From positions 1-64,000 of the forward strand of contig NZ_SWJG01000002.1 of NCBI RefSeq assembly GCF_005870035.1: a stretch of 64,000 nucleotides of DNA. Reading direction: 5' to 3'. The stretch's first letter is position 1. Each line of letters opens with the position of its first letter. Made by a program: the position numbers and the translations under genes. Of the stretch, positions 7,730 to 16,147 are shown piece after piece. Under the pieces are notes generated by a model. It was not told the DNA's origin. It worked only from the letters and a program-made list of their open reading frames with translations, and ran no database searches. Source of the DNA: Spirosoma lacussanchae (GTDB lineage: Bacteria; Bacteroidota; Bacteroidia; Cytophagales; Spirosomataceae).

Positions 7730-10524
7730 GGCACAGAACTCCGTATCATAAACGCCCCGCTCGGCAATGACCGTTCGTGGGGATGAACATGGCGCATGAA
7801 GTCATCCGGGCTTACGGGATTAGGACCGGGTGTCATGCCAAATAGCTTAAAGTGCTGCTCGTTCCAATACACCTGGTTAGTTTCCAGGTTCCACTCCCAG
7901 GTGGCCAGTTCGGTGGCTTCAATGACCAGCCGAAGCCGTTTTTCGGATTCTTGCATGGCCTCTTCAACTCTTGCTCGTTCCAGGGCAGCCCAGGTACGTT
8001 CGGTTACCTCCTCGATCAGTTGAATCTCGTTGGGGGTCCAGCGCCGGGGAACGGCCGAAACCGCCACAATCGCCCAGTATGGGTTGTTCTCGCCTTTGCG
8101 CAAAGTAGCGGCTACGAGTGCCCGCAGGCCGAGGGTGCCGATGTTTCGCTTATCGGTATCGGATAGGCCTTCCGTCTGGGAAAAGTCGTCAATCACCAGC
8201 GTACGCTCGAAGGAGATGCGCAGGGCTTGGGGAAAGTCGGACAGGCAAATGGTATCAGGCATGGGCGGCACCCGGGTGTTCCCCACCTGGTGAGTGATGT
8301 CGGCCCGATCCTGGGCCGGCTGATAGACACCGATGTAACAGCGATCCAGCTCTAACTGCTCGGCCAGCAGTTGAAGAGCCCGGTTGGCGAGGGCATCCGG
8401 GTTGGGCTGTATCCGCAAACTATCCGAAAACCGGAGCAGGAACGTTTGCTGGCGCTCGCGGGCCTTGCGCTCGGTGATGTCTTCATAGACGGCAACGACT
8501 TGGCGGCTGCCTTCACCACCGATGCGCGAAAAGTGTGCGCTGATCCAGCGCTGCAGACTCTCGACCGGGTATTCGGTGCGCACCCGCTCGCCGGTGCGGG
8601 CAACCCCGCAGATGGTTTCAATCCAATACGGTTCAACGGTAGGCAGAAACTCACGGACGGTTTTGCCCACCGGCCATTCAAATCCGAAGATGGTCTTCAC
8701 CACCGGATTGTTTTCGAGATAGCGGTAATCGACCGCCTTGCCCTCCTCGTCGAAGATGGCTTCGAGCGTGCTGACGCCCTCGTCAATCGACTGGAAAACC
8801 GTGCGGAATTTTTCTTCGCTTTCACGCAGGGCGGCTTCGGCCTTGGCTCGTTCCACGGCTGCCCAGGTGCGTTCGGCCGTTTCCTGTAAGAGCCCAACTT
8901 CGTGGTCCTGCCAATGGCGTGGCGTTGTTTGGTGAACAGAGAGATCGGCCACTAGCTTCCCGTTTTTAACCAGCGGTACGGCAACAACGGCTAGCACATC
9001 GATCGAGTAAAACGCTTTTTGTGCATCCTCATCGACCTCTGTACGGACATCATCAATGACCAGGCTCTCCCCTTTTTTGAGTAGTTCGCCGGCAGGACCA
9101 AATGCCGTAAAGGGAAAACGCCCCGTTACGGGTTGAACGGATTTACGGGTATACGTATCGGTTGCGTCAAACCAGTCTTCATCCAGGTTCACCTCCGCAT
9201 AGATGGCCCGGTCAACCCCTAAGTGCTCCCCGAGGATGCGCATGGCCGCCCGTTGAATGGCTATCGGATCAGCCATAGAACGAAGGACATCATTCAGGTC
9301 TAAAAGATAGGCCTGCTGTTGTTCCCGGCGTTTGCGCTCGGTGATATCCTGAAAAACAGCCGCGATGAAGGGGCTGCCTGCGCCACCGACTGGCGAATAA
9401 TGGGCCGTGAGCCAGCGCTGTGTGTCTACGTTGTAGCCTTCCGTCCGTTGGGCAACGCCCGTTTGATACACGCGCTGGAGGGCCCCGAACCAGTTGGGCT
9501 CAATATGGGGAAACACCTCGCTCGCTCGTTTGCCGTTTATGTCAGCAAAACCCGTGTGCCGCTCGAAGGCCTGATTTGCTTCGTGGTAAATCAGATCGTC
9601 GACCTCCCCGTGTTGGTCGAAGAGCAGTTCCTGCACACAGAACCCTTCGTCAATGGTCTCGAACAGGATGCGGTATTTATCGGTAGCCTTTCTGGCTATT
9701 TCTTCCTTCAGCCGAAGCACTTCCCCCTCGGCTCGTTTCTGGCGGCTAATGTCGCGCGTTGTCATGGCCACGCCATCATCGGTCTTCACCAGGGCCAGGT
9801 AGAACCAGCCATCAAACTGCTCGTGGTTGTAGTACTGTTCATGCTCATAAGCCACTCCGGTTTGGGCCACCTCGACCATGTGGTCAAAAATGCCCGCCTG
9901 AACCACGCCAGGGTTCAATTCCAACAGACTTTTGCCGATGACCTCCCCATTTTGGGCAACGGCTTTCTGGTTGTTCATAACCCAGACAAAATCCAGGATC
10001 TGGCCAGCCTCACCCCGTACCGCTTTGAAGACCTGAATAATATCCAGGGAGCTATCAATCACCGATTGCAAGAATGCCCGGCTCTGCTGAAGCTGCTGCT
10101 CGGCTGTTTTGCGGCTGGTAATGTTGGCGGTGGTGGTGGCTACGCCATCATTGAGCTTGACCACCGATTGATGGAACCAGCCATTGAACTGCTCGTGAAC
10201 GTAATGCTTTTCGTAGTGCTGGGGCTCACCCGTGTCCACTACTTGTTTGAAAATCTCAAAAATGCCTTCTTCTACCACGCCGGGTTGGCGTTGCAAGAGA
10301 CTTTTACCCACTACATCGCCGTAGACTTTTTCGGCCGCATGGTTGTTGAGTAGCCAGGTAAAATCAATAATGTGGCCCTGCTCATTACGAATGGCCTGGA
10401 AGACCTGAATCATGTCCATAGACGCATCCAGTGTCGCTCTGAGCAGTTTTTGAATCTCTGGTAGTTCGTCGGCCCACTGGTCACCGGCTGAGTAAGAAGA
10501 AGCCTTTGGGGGCATGTTGTTCAT
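7699..10524 (-). CDS. Hybrid histidine kinase, N-terminal part (five PAS, two GAF domains)
   Basis: This 941-residue frame carries sensor domains in tandem: PAS1 (about 25-140), PAS2 (145-262), PAS3 (285-395), GAF1 (405-565), PAS4 (575-685), GAF2 (690-850) and the start of PAS5. PAS1 and PAS2 are close copies (DMIQVFQAIR/DIIQVFKAVR; HEQFNGWF/HEQFDGWF). PAS3-GAF1 and PAS4-GAF2 form a second duplicated pair (FETIDEG/FQSIDEG; DITERKRREQQQ/DITERKARERQQ). No membrane segments are seen, so it is probably cytoplasmic. The frame ends in an out-of-phase tail just after VHPHER and continues in the 6473-7729 frame after a 1-base shift. If the shift is real the product is a sensor array without a kinase; if it is a sequencing error this is one hybrid kinase. 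The kinase at 5019 follows. Confidence 0.85.
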   Translation of the reverse strand: MNNMPPKASSYSAGDQWADELPEIQKLLRATLDASMDMIQVFQAIRNEQGHIIDFTWLLNNHAAEKVYGDVVGKSLLQRQPGVVEEGIFEIFKQVVDTGEPQHYEKHYVHEQFNGWFHQSVVKLNDGVATTTANITSRKTAEQQLQQSRAFLQSVIDSSLDIIQVFKAVRGEAGQILDFVWVMNNQKAVAQNGEVIGKSLLELNPGVVQAGIFDHMVEVAQTGVAYEHEQYYNHEQFDGWFYLALVKTDDGVAMTTRDISRQKRAEGEVLRLKEEIARKATDKYRILFETIDEGFCVQELLFDQHGEVDDLIYHEANQAFERHTGFADINGKRASEVFPHIEPNWFGALQRVYQTGVAQRTEGYNVDTQRWLTAHYSPVGGAGSPFIAAVFQDITERKRREQQQAYLLDLNDVLRSMADPIAIQRAAMRILGEHLGVDRAIYAEVNLDEDWFDATDTYTRKSVQPVTGRFPFTAFGPAGELLKKGESLVIDDVRTEVDEDAQKAFYSIDVLAVVAVPLVKNGKLVADLSVHQTTPRHWQDHEVGLLQETAERTWAAVERAKAEAALRESEEKFRTVFQSIDEGVSTLEAIFDEEGKAVDYRYLENNPVVKTIFGFEWPVGKTVREFLPTVEPYWIETICGVARTGERVRTEYPVESLQRWISAHFSRIGGEGSRQVVAVYEDITERKARERQQTFLLRFSDSLRIQPNPDALANRALQLLAEQLELDRCYIGVYQPAQDRADITHQVGNTRVPPMPDTICLSDFPQALRISFERTLVIDDFSQTEGLSDTDKRNIGTLGLRALVAATLRKGENNPYWAIVAVSAVPRRWTPNEIQLIEEVTERTWAALERARVEEAMQESEKRLRLVIEATELATWEWNLETNQVYWNEQHFKLFGMTPGPNPVSPDDFMRHVHPHERSLPSGAFMIRSSVPCWKTVPNAG

Positions 10525-10752
10525 ACACTAAGAAGACGGGTGCTTCTTATTAACCAATAAATGGAGGGCCTACACCATATGTTAAACGTTTTTGTTTGCT
10601 TAATTAGCTATCGGTCTCATTAAGTAGCCTGCTATCATCTGTTCTCTCGAAACACCCGTTTTGTGAGCAGAGCCATGAACGCTCACTTGCCTCAGGTAGG
10701 CGAAAGCGCCTACCGATGAAGTTACCCTAAGCTTTTGCCTGAGGACATGAAC

Positions 10753-11169
10753 TCAGACGCTTCTTTTTAGCCCAACTTCAATGTCCGGCTTTCGATGGAG
10801 TAATTCAGCGATGAAGTCCATCTTGTCAGTAGGTGAAATGAGTACACTATCGAATCGATTATAAACTATTTCCAGGCGATCCAGCGAAAGGGCGGGGGAG
10901 CTGATGGGGTTTCGGGTTTCGATGATTTTTTTGATAGACGTAATGGGTAGCTTCTGGTGAAAGAAAAAACCGGCTTGAATATGGAGGGTGTTTTTGTCGA
11001 GTTTATAGCGTGTGGTGCTAAACAAGTGTAGGATCAGTAGGAAAATCACTAGCACAATGGCTACTCCTGGGTAAATCCCTTTGTAGATCATCAGGCTACC
11101 CAATCCAACGAATAAACCGGACAAGGGAATCGCGAGCTCAAGTCCTATTTTCGATTTATAGGTTTTCAT
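10753..11169 (-). CDS. Small membrane protein with bacterial PH-like domain
   Basis: This protein of about 138 residues starts at the ATG at 11169; the longer frame begins with TTG. Two hydrophobic segments (LELAIPLSGLFVGLGSLMI and GVAIVLVIFLLILHL) form a membrane hairpin. They are followed by TTRYKLDKNTLHIQAG and LPITSIKKI...ISSPALSLDRLEIVYNRFDSVLISP, the pattern of bacterial PH-domain proteins in which a beta-rich domain follows a two-helix anchor. The final FIAELLHRKPDIEV helix fits the family. No operon partner is evident. The role is unknown. Confidence 0.7.
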   Translation of the reverse strand: MKTYKSKIGLELAIPLSGLFVGLGSLMIYKGIYPGVAIVLVIFLLILHLFSTTRYKLDKNTLHIQAGFFFHQKLPITSIKKIIETRNPISSPALSLDRLEIVYNRFDSVLISPTDKMDFIAELLHRKPDIEVGLKRSV

Positions 11170-11268
11170 GGTTTCGGTCTTTTTATCGATCTGCTTACTC
11201 CTCAAGAGTTAAGATAGGAAAAAACAACTATCGCGCGTAGCTAAGAGTGAAACAGGATTAGTTATTCG

Positions 11269-11290
11269 TCTCAGGAAGGAGCCTTTTTTG
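11269..11290. repeat. Dispersed intergenic element, weak copy D
   Basis: The stretch begins tctca and continues ggaaggagccttttttg. It resembles the copy at 19642-19667 (tctca...gagccttttgtaag) more than the copies at 4864 and 21279. It lies between the barstar stop and the PH-domain gene start. The assignment to the family is tentative. Confidence 0.2.
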
Positions 11291-11363
11291 AAAATTGATA
11301 CCCATGGCTTCAGATCAGGGAGAAGATCATCTTTCAGCTGAAGTCTTGCCCAACCCAAAAATT

Positions 11364-11756
11364 TTATTCACTAATCACTCGAATGCTTGGATGCTCGGCA
11401 AGTATGGCCATTACCGTGTCAAAATACGTTTTGCCAGTGCCCTTCTCCAGCGCTTCCAACTTTTCTTTAAATAGCTTTTTGTTGTAGGGCGAGCCAGGCT
11501 GCAGCTTCTCCAAATAGTAAGCACGGGTAGTATGATACCCCAAAGCATTCCGGCTGTGGTCCATATGGTACCAGACAAGCTCAACCGACTCGGCTCCTTG
11601 TAGGGCACCGTAGCCCCCATACAGTAAATCATCAAACGCGTCGAGGCTCTGACCGATCTGCCAGCTTTCGACTCCCACAAAGACTCGGTTGATCTCCTCG
11701 TAAAAGGAGGCAATGTCGTTAATGGCATTTCCTTCAATTTCAATCTGTTTAACCAT
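11364..11756 (-). CDS. Barstar-family ribonuclease inhibitor, orphan
   Basis: This 130-residue protein has the barstar fold pattern. An initial strand (VKQIEIEGNAI) is followed by DIASFYEEINRVF, the key helix region QSLDAFDDLLYGGYG and VELVWYHMDHSRNALGY. The Asp-rich LDAFDDLLYGGxG segment corresponds to the part of barstar that plugs the barnase active site. Barstar proteins bind and block a cognate secreted or contact-delivered RNase. No barnase-like gene is visible nearby, so it may be an orphan immunity gene. Its start codon lies only 13 bases from the left end of a decayed IS3-type element, so its original upstream region, and perhaps its partner, may have been displaced. Confidence 0.85.
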   Translation of the reverse strand: MVKQIEIEGNAINDIASFYEEINRVFVGVESWQIGQSLDAFDDLLYGGYGALQGAESVELVWYHMDHSRNALGYHTTRAYYLEKLQPGSPYNKKLFKEKLEALEKGTGKTYFDTVMAILAEHPSIRVISE

Positions 11757-11769
11757 CGTTTATCGAGCT

Positions 11770-12564
11770 CCCAAAAAAGCTGGACAGGTAGTTTAACTTA
11801 AGCCGTCAAGGGTTTGACTACAAATGTCCTATTATGACCAAATATCCCCGTCGTGTTCACGACGCTGCCTTCAAGACCAAGGCCGTCCTGGAAGCTCTCG
11901 AAGGAGCCAAAACCCAACCTGTCCAAGCCGCAGCAAGGCCACTTCATCTATCCTGATCTGCTAAGAGGACTGGCCATTGAATGGCCCAATCAGGTCTGAT
12001 CAACCGCACAGGCGGCCCGGCGACATCACCGACGTGCCGATGGCGAACAGGTTTCTCTACCTCTGCGCGATCATTGACTGGTTCAGTCGTTACATTCTAA
12101 GCTGGCGATTGAGCAACACGCTGCTGGACGATTTTGTGTCGATGCGCAGGAAGAAGCACTCTCGAAGTAGGGTAAGCCAACCATCTTCAACACAGTTCAG
12201 GGCAGTCAGTTCACCAGTCATAATTTTGTCAATCCATTGACAGATAATGAGATATTTGTAAGTATGGACTTCAAAGGGCGGGCTTTGGACAGTATTTTCA
12301 TCGAGCGGTTTTGGCGAACCATTGAGTATGAGCCGCACGGGCGGCCCCGATCTTTATCTGAGAGCCTACACTGATGGACACAGCTCATATGAAGGCCTGA
12401 CGGAGTACTTTTGTTTCTACGATCACGAGCGGAGGTACCAATCATTGGGCTACTAAACCCCGGCCAGGTGGTACGTGGCTGATGGGAGAGGGGAGGGGAA
12501 AGTACAATTCTCAGGCTTGGCACGTCAAGTTTGAAAACACTGAAATCCTGTCCAACTATTGGGG
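11770..12564 (+). mobile_element. Decayed IS3-family insertion sequence with imperfect terminal inverted repeats
   Basis: The left end cccaaaaaagctggacagg (11770-11788) and the right end cctgtccaactattgggg (12547-12564) pair as an imperfect inverted repeat sharing TGGACAGG. The interior holds remnants of both IS3 open reading frames in the expected order. At about 795 bases it is shorter than an intact IS3 element (usually 1.2-1.5 kb), so internal sequence has been lost. No clear target-site duplication is seen at the two edges. Confidence 0.65.
11834..12475 (+). pseudogene. IS3-family transposase OrfA/OrfB remnants
   Basis: The ATG at 11834 reads MTKYPRRVHDAAFKTKAVLE, the OrfA helix-turn-helix start, and stops soon after. 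The rest shows OrfB fragments: IYPDLLRGLAIEWPNQV, then DITDVPMANRFLYLCAIIDW and FSRYILSWRLSNTLLDDF (the first catalytic Asp is in the DITDVPM strand), then in another frame KPTIFNTVQGSQFTS, followed by MDFKGRALDSIFIERFWRT and a final region ending YDHERRYQSLGY-like. Usual NTDQGSQFTS has become NTVQGSQFTS, so the second catalytic Asp is lost. There are multiple stops and frameshifts, so it is inactive. Confidence 0.75.
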
Positions 12565-12730
12565 AACGCTATACATGCGGTCACTACCTTCTCTCTATCC
12601 GGTACCATTGCTGGATTGATTCTGCTACAAGTATTCTCCTCGCCAGAAGCAAATTTTATTCTATTGATTGTATATATAGTTTTCTTATATATTTTTGTTT
12701 GAAAATTAAATTAACGATTAACTACAGCCA

Positions 12731-13084
12731 ATGGAATCAGGTAATCAGGAATTTTTACGAGGAACACTGAAAACCCTTGTTCTTCAATTACTGGCTCAAC
12801 AGGGGCAGATGTATGGGTATGAAATTACGCAGGCTGTTGAAGAGCGGACAGGCGGAGGAATCACGCTTACGTTTGGCGCACTTTATCCGCTACTCCATAA
12901 GTTGGAAGATGAAGGCTTACTAATAACGCAAAGTCTGGAGGTGGACGGACGATTGCGGAAATACTATCAACTCACACCAGCAGGGAGTGAAACTGCGGTT
13001 CGGAAGGCGGGTGAATTTGAGCGATTTATCCAACTTGTGCGATTGATCATCAACCCCGCGCCCGATGTAGCCTTTGGCCAATAA
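12731..13084 (+). CDS. PadR-family transcriptional regulator
   Basis: This 117-residue protein has a winged helix of the PadR type. LRGTLKTLVLQLLAQQGQMYGYEI, then GITLTFGALYPLLHKLEDEGLL and RKYYQLTPAG are the family hallmarks. PadR proteins repress neighbouring transport or stress genes and release DNA on ligand binding. It heads an operon with the short prefix protein at 13121 and the FtsX-type permease at 13667 (gaps of 36 and 48 bases), a common arrangement in Cytophagales, so it most likely controls that transporter. Confidence 0.92.
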   Translation: MESGNQEFLRGTLKTLVLQLLAQQGQMYGYEITQAVEERTGGGITLTFGALYPLLHKLEDEGLLITQSLEVDGRLRKYYQLTPAGSETAVRKAGEFERFIQLVRLIINPAPDVAFGQ

Positions 13085-13120
13085 TGCGAACTCTATTCCC
13101 CTTTAACCCTACGCTTAGTT

Positions 13121-13618
13121 ATGAACAAACTGTCACGCACCCAACTTGACCAAATCACCCAGCAGCTTCAGCGAACCGGCCCTCATCTGGCGCTAGAAGC
13201 TGAACTCCTGGATCATATAGCCTCCCTAATTGAACAGCGAATGGATCAAGGGCAAACGTTCACTGTTGCGTCGGAGCAGGTTATGCAGCAGGCTAATTCG
13301 CAGGTCATCGCTCAGTTGAAACAAGTGTATCACCAGGAATTGGGCCCAAAGCATTCATTAGGAATGCCTAAAACATCAAGAGCCAGGTTCCGCATGAAAC
13401 GGCGTCCGACCACCAGGCCCTTTCAGTTTATGCAACTCTCCAGCATCCTCACGTTTCTGCTGTTAATCGGTTTTCTACTTGTCGTTAGCCGCCCCTTGGC
13501 CATCCCGATGGCCGCTTTTCGAACGGCCTGGGGTGCAGCAGGATTAGCGGGTATACTACTCCTTGGAGGATGGCTGACCAATAAGCTTCGCAAATCAAAA
13601 CGGCCGCTAACTGCTTAA
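13121..13618 (+). CDS. Small membrane protein between PadR regulator and ABC permease
   Basis: This 165-residue protein begins with a helical soluble region (QLDQITQQLQRTGPHLALEAELLDHIASLIEQRMDQGQTFTVASEQVM). That resembles the prefix domain fused to the N-terminus of many PadR-linked permeases. A basic linker (RFRMKRRPTTRPF) leads to two hydrophobic helices (SILTFLLLIGFLLVVSRP and AAGLAGILLLGGWL) and a basic tail. The context suggests it is the detached prefix partner of the permease at 13667. No enzymatic motif is seen. Confidence 0.75.
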   Translation: MNKLSRTQLDQITQQLQRTGPHLALEAELLDHIASLIEQRMDQGQTFTVASEQVMQQANSQVIAQLKQVYHQELGPKHSLGMPKTSRARFRMKRRPTTRPFQFMQLSSILTFLLLIGFLLVVSRPLAIPMAAFRTAWGAAGLAGILLLGGWLTNKLRKSKRPLTA

Positions 13619-13666
13619 TCCTTCGCTTAGCTGTCAGCTGGCCATTTGCCTTAAAATCCTTTCCTG

Positions 13667-16069
13667 ATGATTATTCACTACCTCACAGTGGCCAGGCGTC
13701 ACCTGTGGCAGCATTGGCATGTCAACTTGATTAGCCTACTAGGGTTGTCGGTAGGCTTAACGAGTGGTTTAGTCATTTTTCTAGTCGTCAATTACCTGTT
13801 CAGTTTTGATCGCTACCACCCTCATTTAGATCGTACCTATTGGCTAGTGACCGATATTAAAGGGGAGAGGACTGTGCCCACCGATGCAGCCCCTCGCCCG
13901 TTGGCCGAAGTGCTTCGGCGGAATTATGCATTTGTTGAGAATGCGGCACGGCTGGAGACTTTTTTCGGTCGTACGTTGAGTGTCCCGAACGGCAAAGGCG
14001 GCTGGATTAAAAAATTTGCAGAAGCCCGTAACGTCTGTTTTACTGAGCCTCAGTATTTTGATTTATTTGGCGTAGAGTGGGTTAGCGGCAATCGTAAAAC
14101 AGCTTTGGCAGCTCCCAACACGATTGTACTCAGTGAACGATACGCGCGTAAATTTTTCGACTCAGCCTCGGCTATAGGACGTACGCTACGACTGGATAAC
14201 CGCACCGACCTAACCGTAACGGGTATTGTTAAAGATCCACCCACGAACACCCAACTTCGGTATGATGCCTTTGTGTCTTACGCTACCATTCCCGTATTGG
14301 AAGGCCCAACCGCTTTAAACGACTGGAAAGGCTTACAGGCCATGTGCTTTGTGCGACTTCGGGAAGGAACCGACCCAATCCTTCTCTATCAAAGTTTACC
14401 CCTCATTCGACGTAAGAATCTACCCGCTAAAGAAGCCCAACATTACGACTACCAGGTTTTACCGCTGGCCGAACTCAATCACGAACGTAGTGGTATGGCC
14501 CCCCGGCCAGTCCTCTATGCCTTACTAGGGGTCGGTGTGCTACTCGTGCTGGCAGGTTGCATCAACTTTATTAATCTGTCTACAGCCAGAGCCTTAAAAC
14601 GAGTCCGGGAAGTCGGGGTTCGCAAAGTGATGGGGAGTACGCAGGGGCAATTGATGGGTCAACTTATGCTGGAAACGGCCCTTCTGGTAATTGGGGCGAT
14701 GCTGGTTGCCCTGCTGTTCACTCAACTGTGTTTACCGTTCATTAACCGCACACTAGCCGCGAGCGCCGATATGCTCCGACCGAATCTGTCTATTCTCGAT
14801 GTAACTCAGCCTCGGGCAGTAGGCTGGTTTCTGGGATTACTCATTGGGGTTGTTTTGCTCTCAGGTTTATATCCAGCGTTCGTTTTGGCCCGTTTCAATC
14901 CAGCCAACGCATTGGCCAGCCAATTGACAACTCGGCTGGCTGGTAAACTGACGGTTCGGCAGGGGCTCATTTGGGGGCAATTCGTGTTAATGCAATTTTT
15001 CATTCTGAGTGTGCTCGTCATCACATTGCAACTCCGACACATGCAGCAAGTTCCGTGGGGCTTTCAACCGGCATCGACCCTCGCCGTTTTTCTACCCCAA
15101 CATAGTCCTGCCCCCCTCTCGACCCTACGCGAGCAGTGGGGACAAATTCCAGGCGTCGAGCAGGTGGCATTCGGCAGTGACCCGCCTGCTTCCCCTTATA
15201 ATCGGCCCAGTCCGTTTAGCTATCATTCCGCTACCGGGCCGGAACCGTTTGAAACGCGCGTTCGGGCAATTGACGCTAATTACTTGTCGGTTTTTGCTTT
15301 ATCACTGGTGGCGGGTCAAAACGTCCGCTCCACCGACACCACTGGCCGCGATGTGCTGGTGAATGAAACAATGGTCAGGCAGTTAGGGGTTTCCTCGCCA
15401 ACGGCGATTGTGGGGAAATCCATTCGGGTGAAAGATGTTGAACGGGTTATTGTCGGCGTGGTGCGGGATTTTCGCAGTGGCGATTTACACCAGCCCATTT
15501 TACCCATCACCTTAGTCAATGACGGTCTCCATAGCCGGGTAGCCATGCTTCGGTTGACTCCAACTCATTCCGGTCAGACTCGCCGGGCCATCCAACAGGT
15601 CTGGGATCGGGTGCTACCAAATCAGGTTTACCATGCCGAGACCGTTACCGATCTCCTGGAAAGCTTTACCGAACTTGAGCGATTATTGGCCGCTTTTGTC
15701 CAAGCCTTTGCGCTGGTTGCCATTGGATTAAGTTGCCTGGGCTTGTATGGGCTGGTTACCTTCCTGACCGAGACGAAAGCCAAAGAAATTGGTGTTCGTC
15801 GGGTACTAGGCGCCAGGACCGGACAACTGGTTTGGCTGCTGGGGCAAGAATTCGGTAAGTTATTGGGCCTGGGCTTTTCAGTAGCGGCACCCGTGGGAGT
15901 CTGGCTATTATCGAATTGGTTACAGCAATACACCCACCGAATCTCGGTCAATGGCTGGTTGCTAGCCTGTACGCTCCTGTTAACCGGTCTTATTACGGGC
16001 CTGACCGTCTCGCGGCAAGCGCTGAAAGCGGTTCGGGACAACCCAATTCGCTATCTAAAAAGCGACTGA
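13667..16069 (+). CDS. MacB/FtsX-type ABC transporter permease
   Basis: This 800-residue protein has an N-terminal transmembrane helix (about 17-40) and a large extracytoplasmic MacB-like domain containing FGVEWVSGN and TIVLSERYARKFF. The first FtsX core follows (LLGVGVLLVLAGCINFINLSTARALKRVREVGVRKVMGST), then a second periplasmic domain and a second FtsX core (FVQAFALVAIGLSCLGLYGLV ... KEIGVRRVLGA). The repeated ExGVRxVxG motif is the coupling helix region. These duplicated permeases move substrates or mechanical signals across the inner membrane with a separate ATPase, which is not next to this gene. It is in one operon with PadR and the prefix protein. Confidence 0.9.
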   Translation: MIIHYLTVARRHLWQHWHVNLISLLGLSVGLTSGLVIFLVVNYLFSFDRYHPHLDRTYWLVTDIKGERTVPTDAAPRPLAEVLRRNYAFVENAARLETFFGRTLSVPNGKGGWIKKFAEARNVCFTEPQYFDLFGVEWVSGNRKTALAAPNTIVLSERYARKFFDSASAIGRTLRLDNRTDLTVTGIVKDPPTNTQLRYDAFVSYATIPVLEGPTALNDWKGLQAMCFVRLREGTDPILLYQSLPLIRRKNLPAKEAQHYDYQVLPLAELNHERSGMAPRPVLYALLGVGVLLVLAGCINFINLSTARALKRVREVGVRKVMGSTQGQLMGQLMLETALLVIGAMLVALLFTQLCLPFINRTLAASADMLRPNLSILDVTQPRAVGWFLGLLIGVVLLSGLYPAFVLARFNPANALASQLTTRLAGKLTVRQGLIWGQFVLMQFFILSVLVITLQLRHMQQVPWGFQPASTLAVFLPQHSPAPLSTLREQWGQIPGVEQVAFGSDPPASPYNRPSPFSYHSATGPEPFETRVRAIDANYLSVFALSLVAGQNVRSTDTTGRDVLVNETMVRQLGVSSPTAIVGKSIRVKDVERVIVGVVRDFRSGDLHQPILPITLVNDGLHSRVAMLRLTPTHSGQTRRAIQQVWDRVLPNQVYHAETVTDLLESFTELERLLAAFVQAFALVAIGLSCLGLYGLVTFLTETKAKEIGVRRVLGARTGQLVWLLGQEFGKLLGLGFSVAAPVGVWLLSNWLQQYTHRISVNGWLLACTLLLTGLITGLTVSRQALKAVRDNPIRYLKSD

Positions 16070-16147
16070 TCCGATTTCTTCTAATTGGTTGACTGTTGAT
16101 CATCAACCTCCCTTCGGCTTCTTATCTATCTATTCCCTTTCCTGTAT

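Noticed and set aside
9319..10353. 344-residue open frame on the plus strand
   Set aside because: It is antisense to the PAS-rich kinase, has no family resemblance, and arises from the G+C-rich codon pattern of the real gene.
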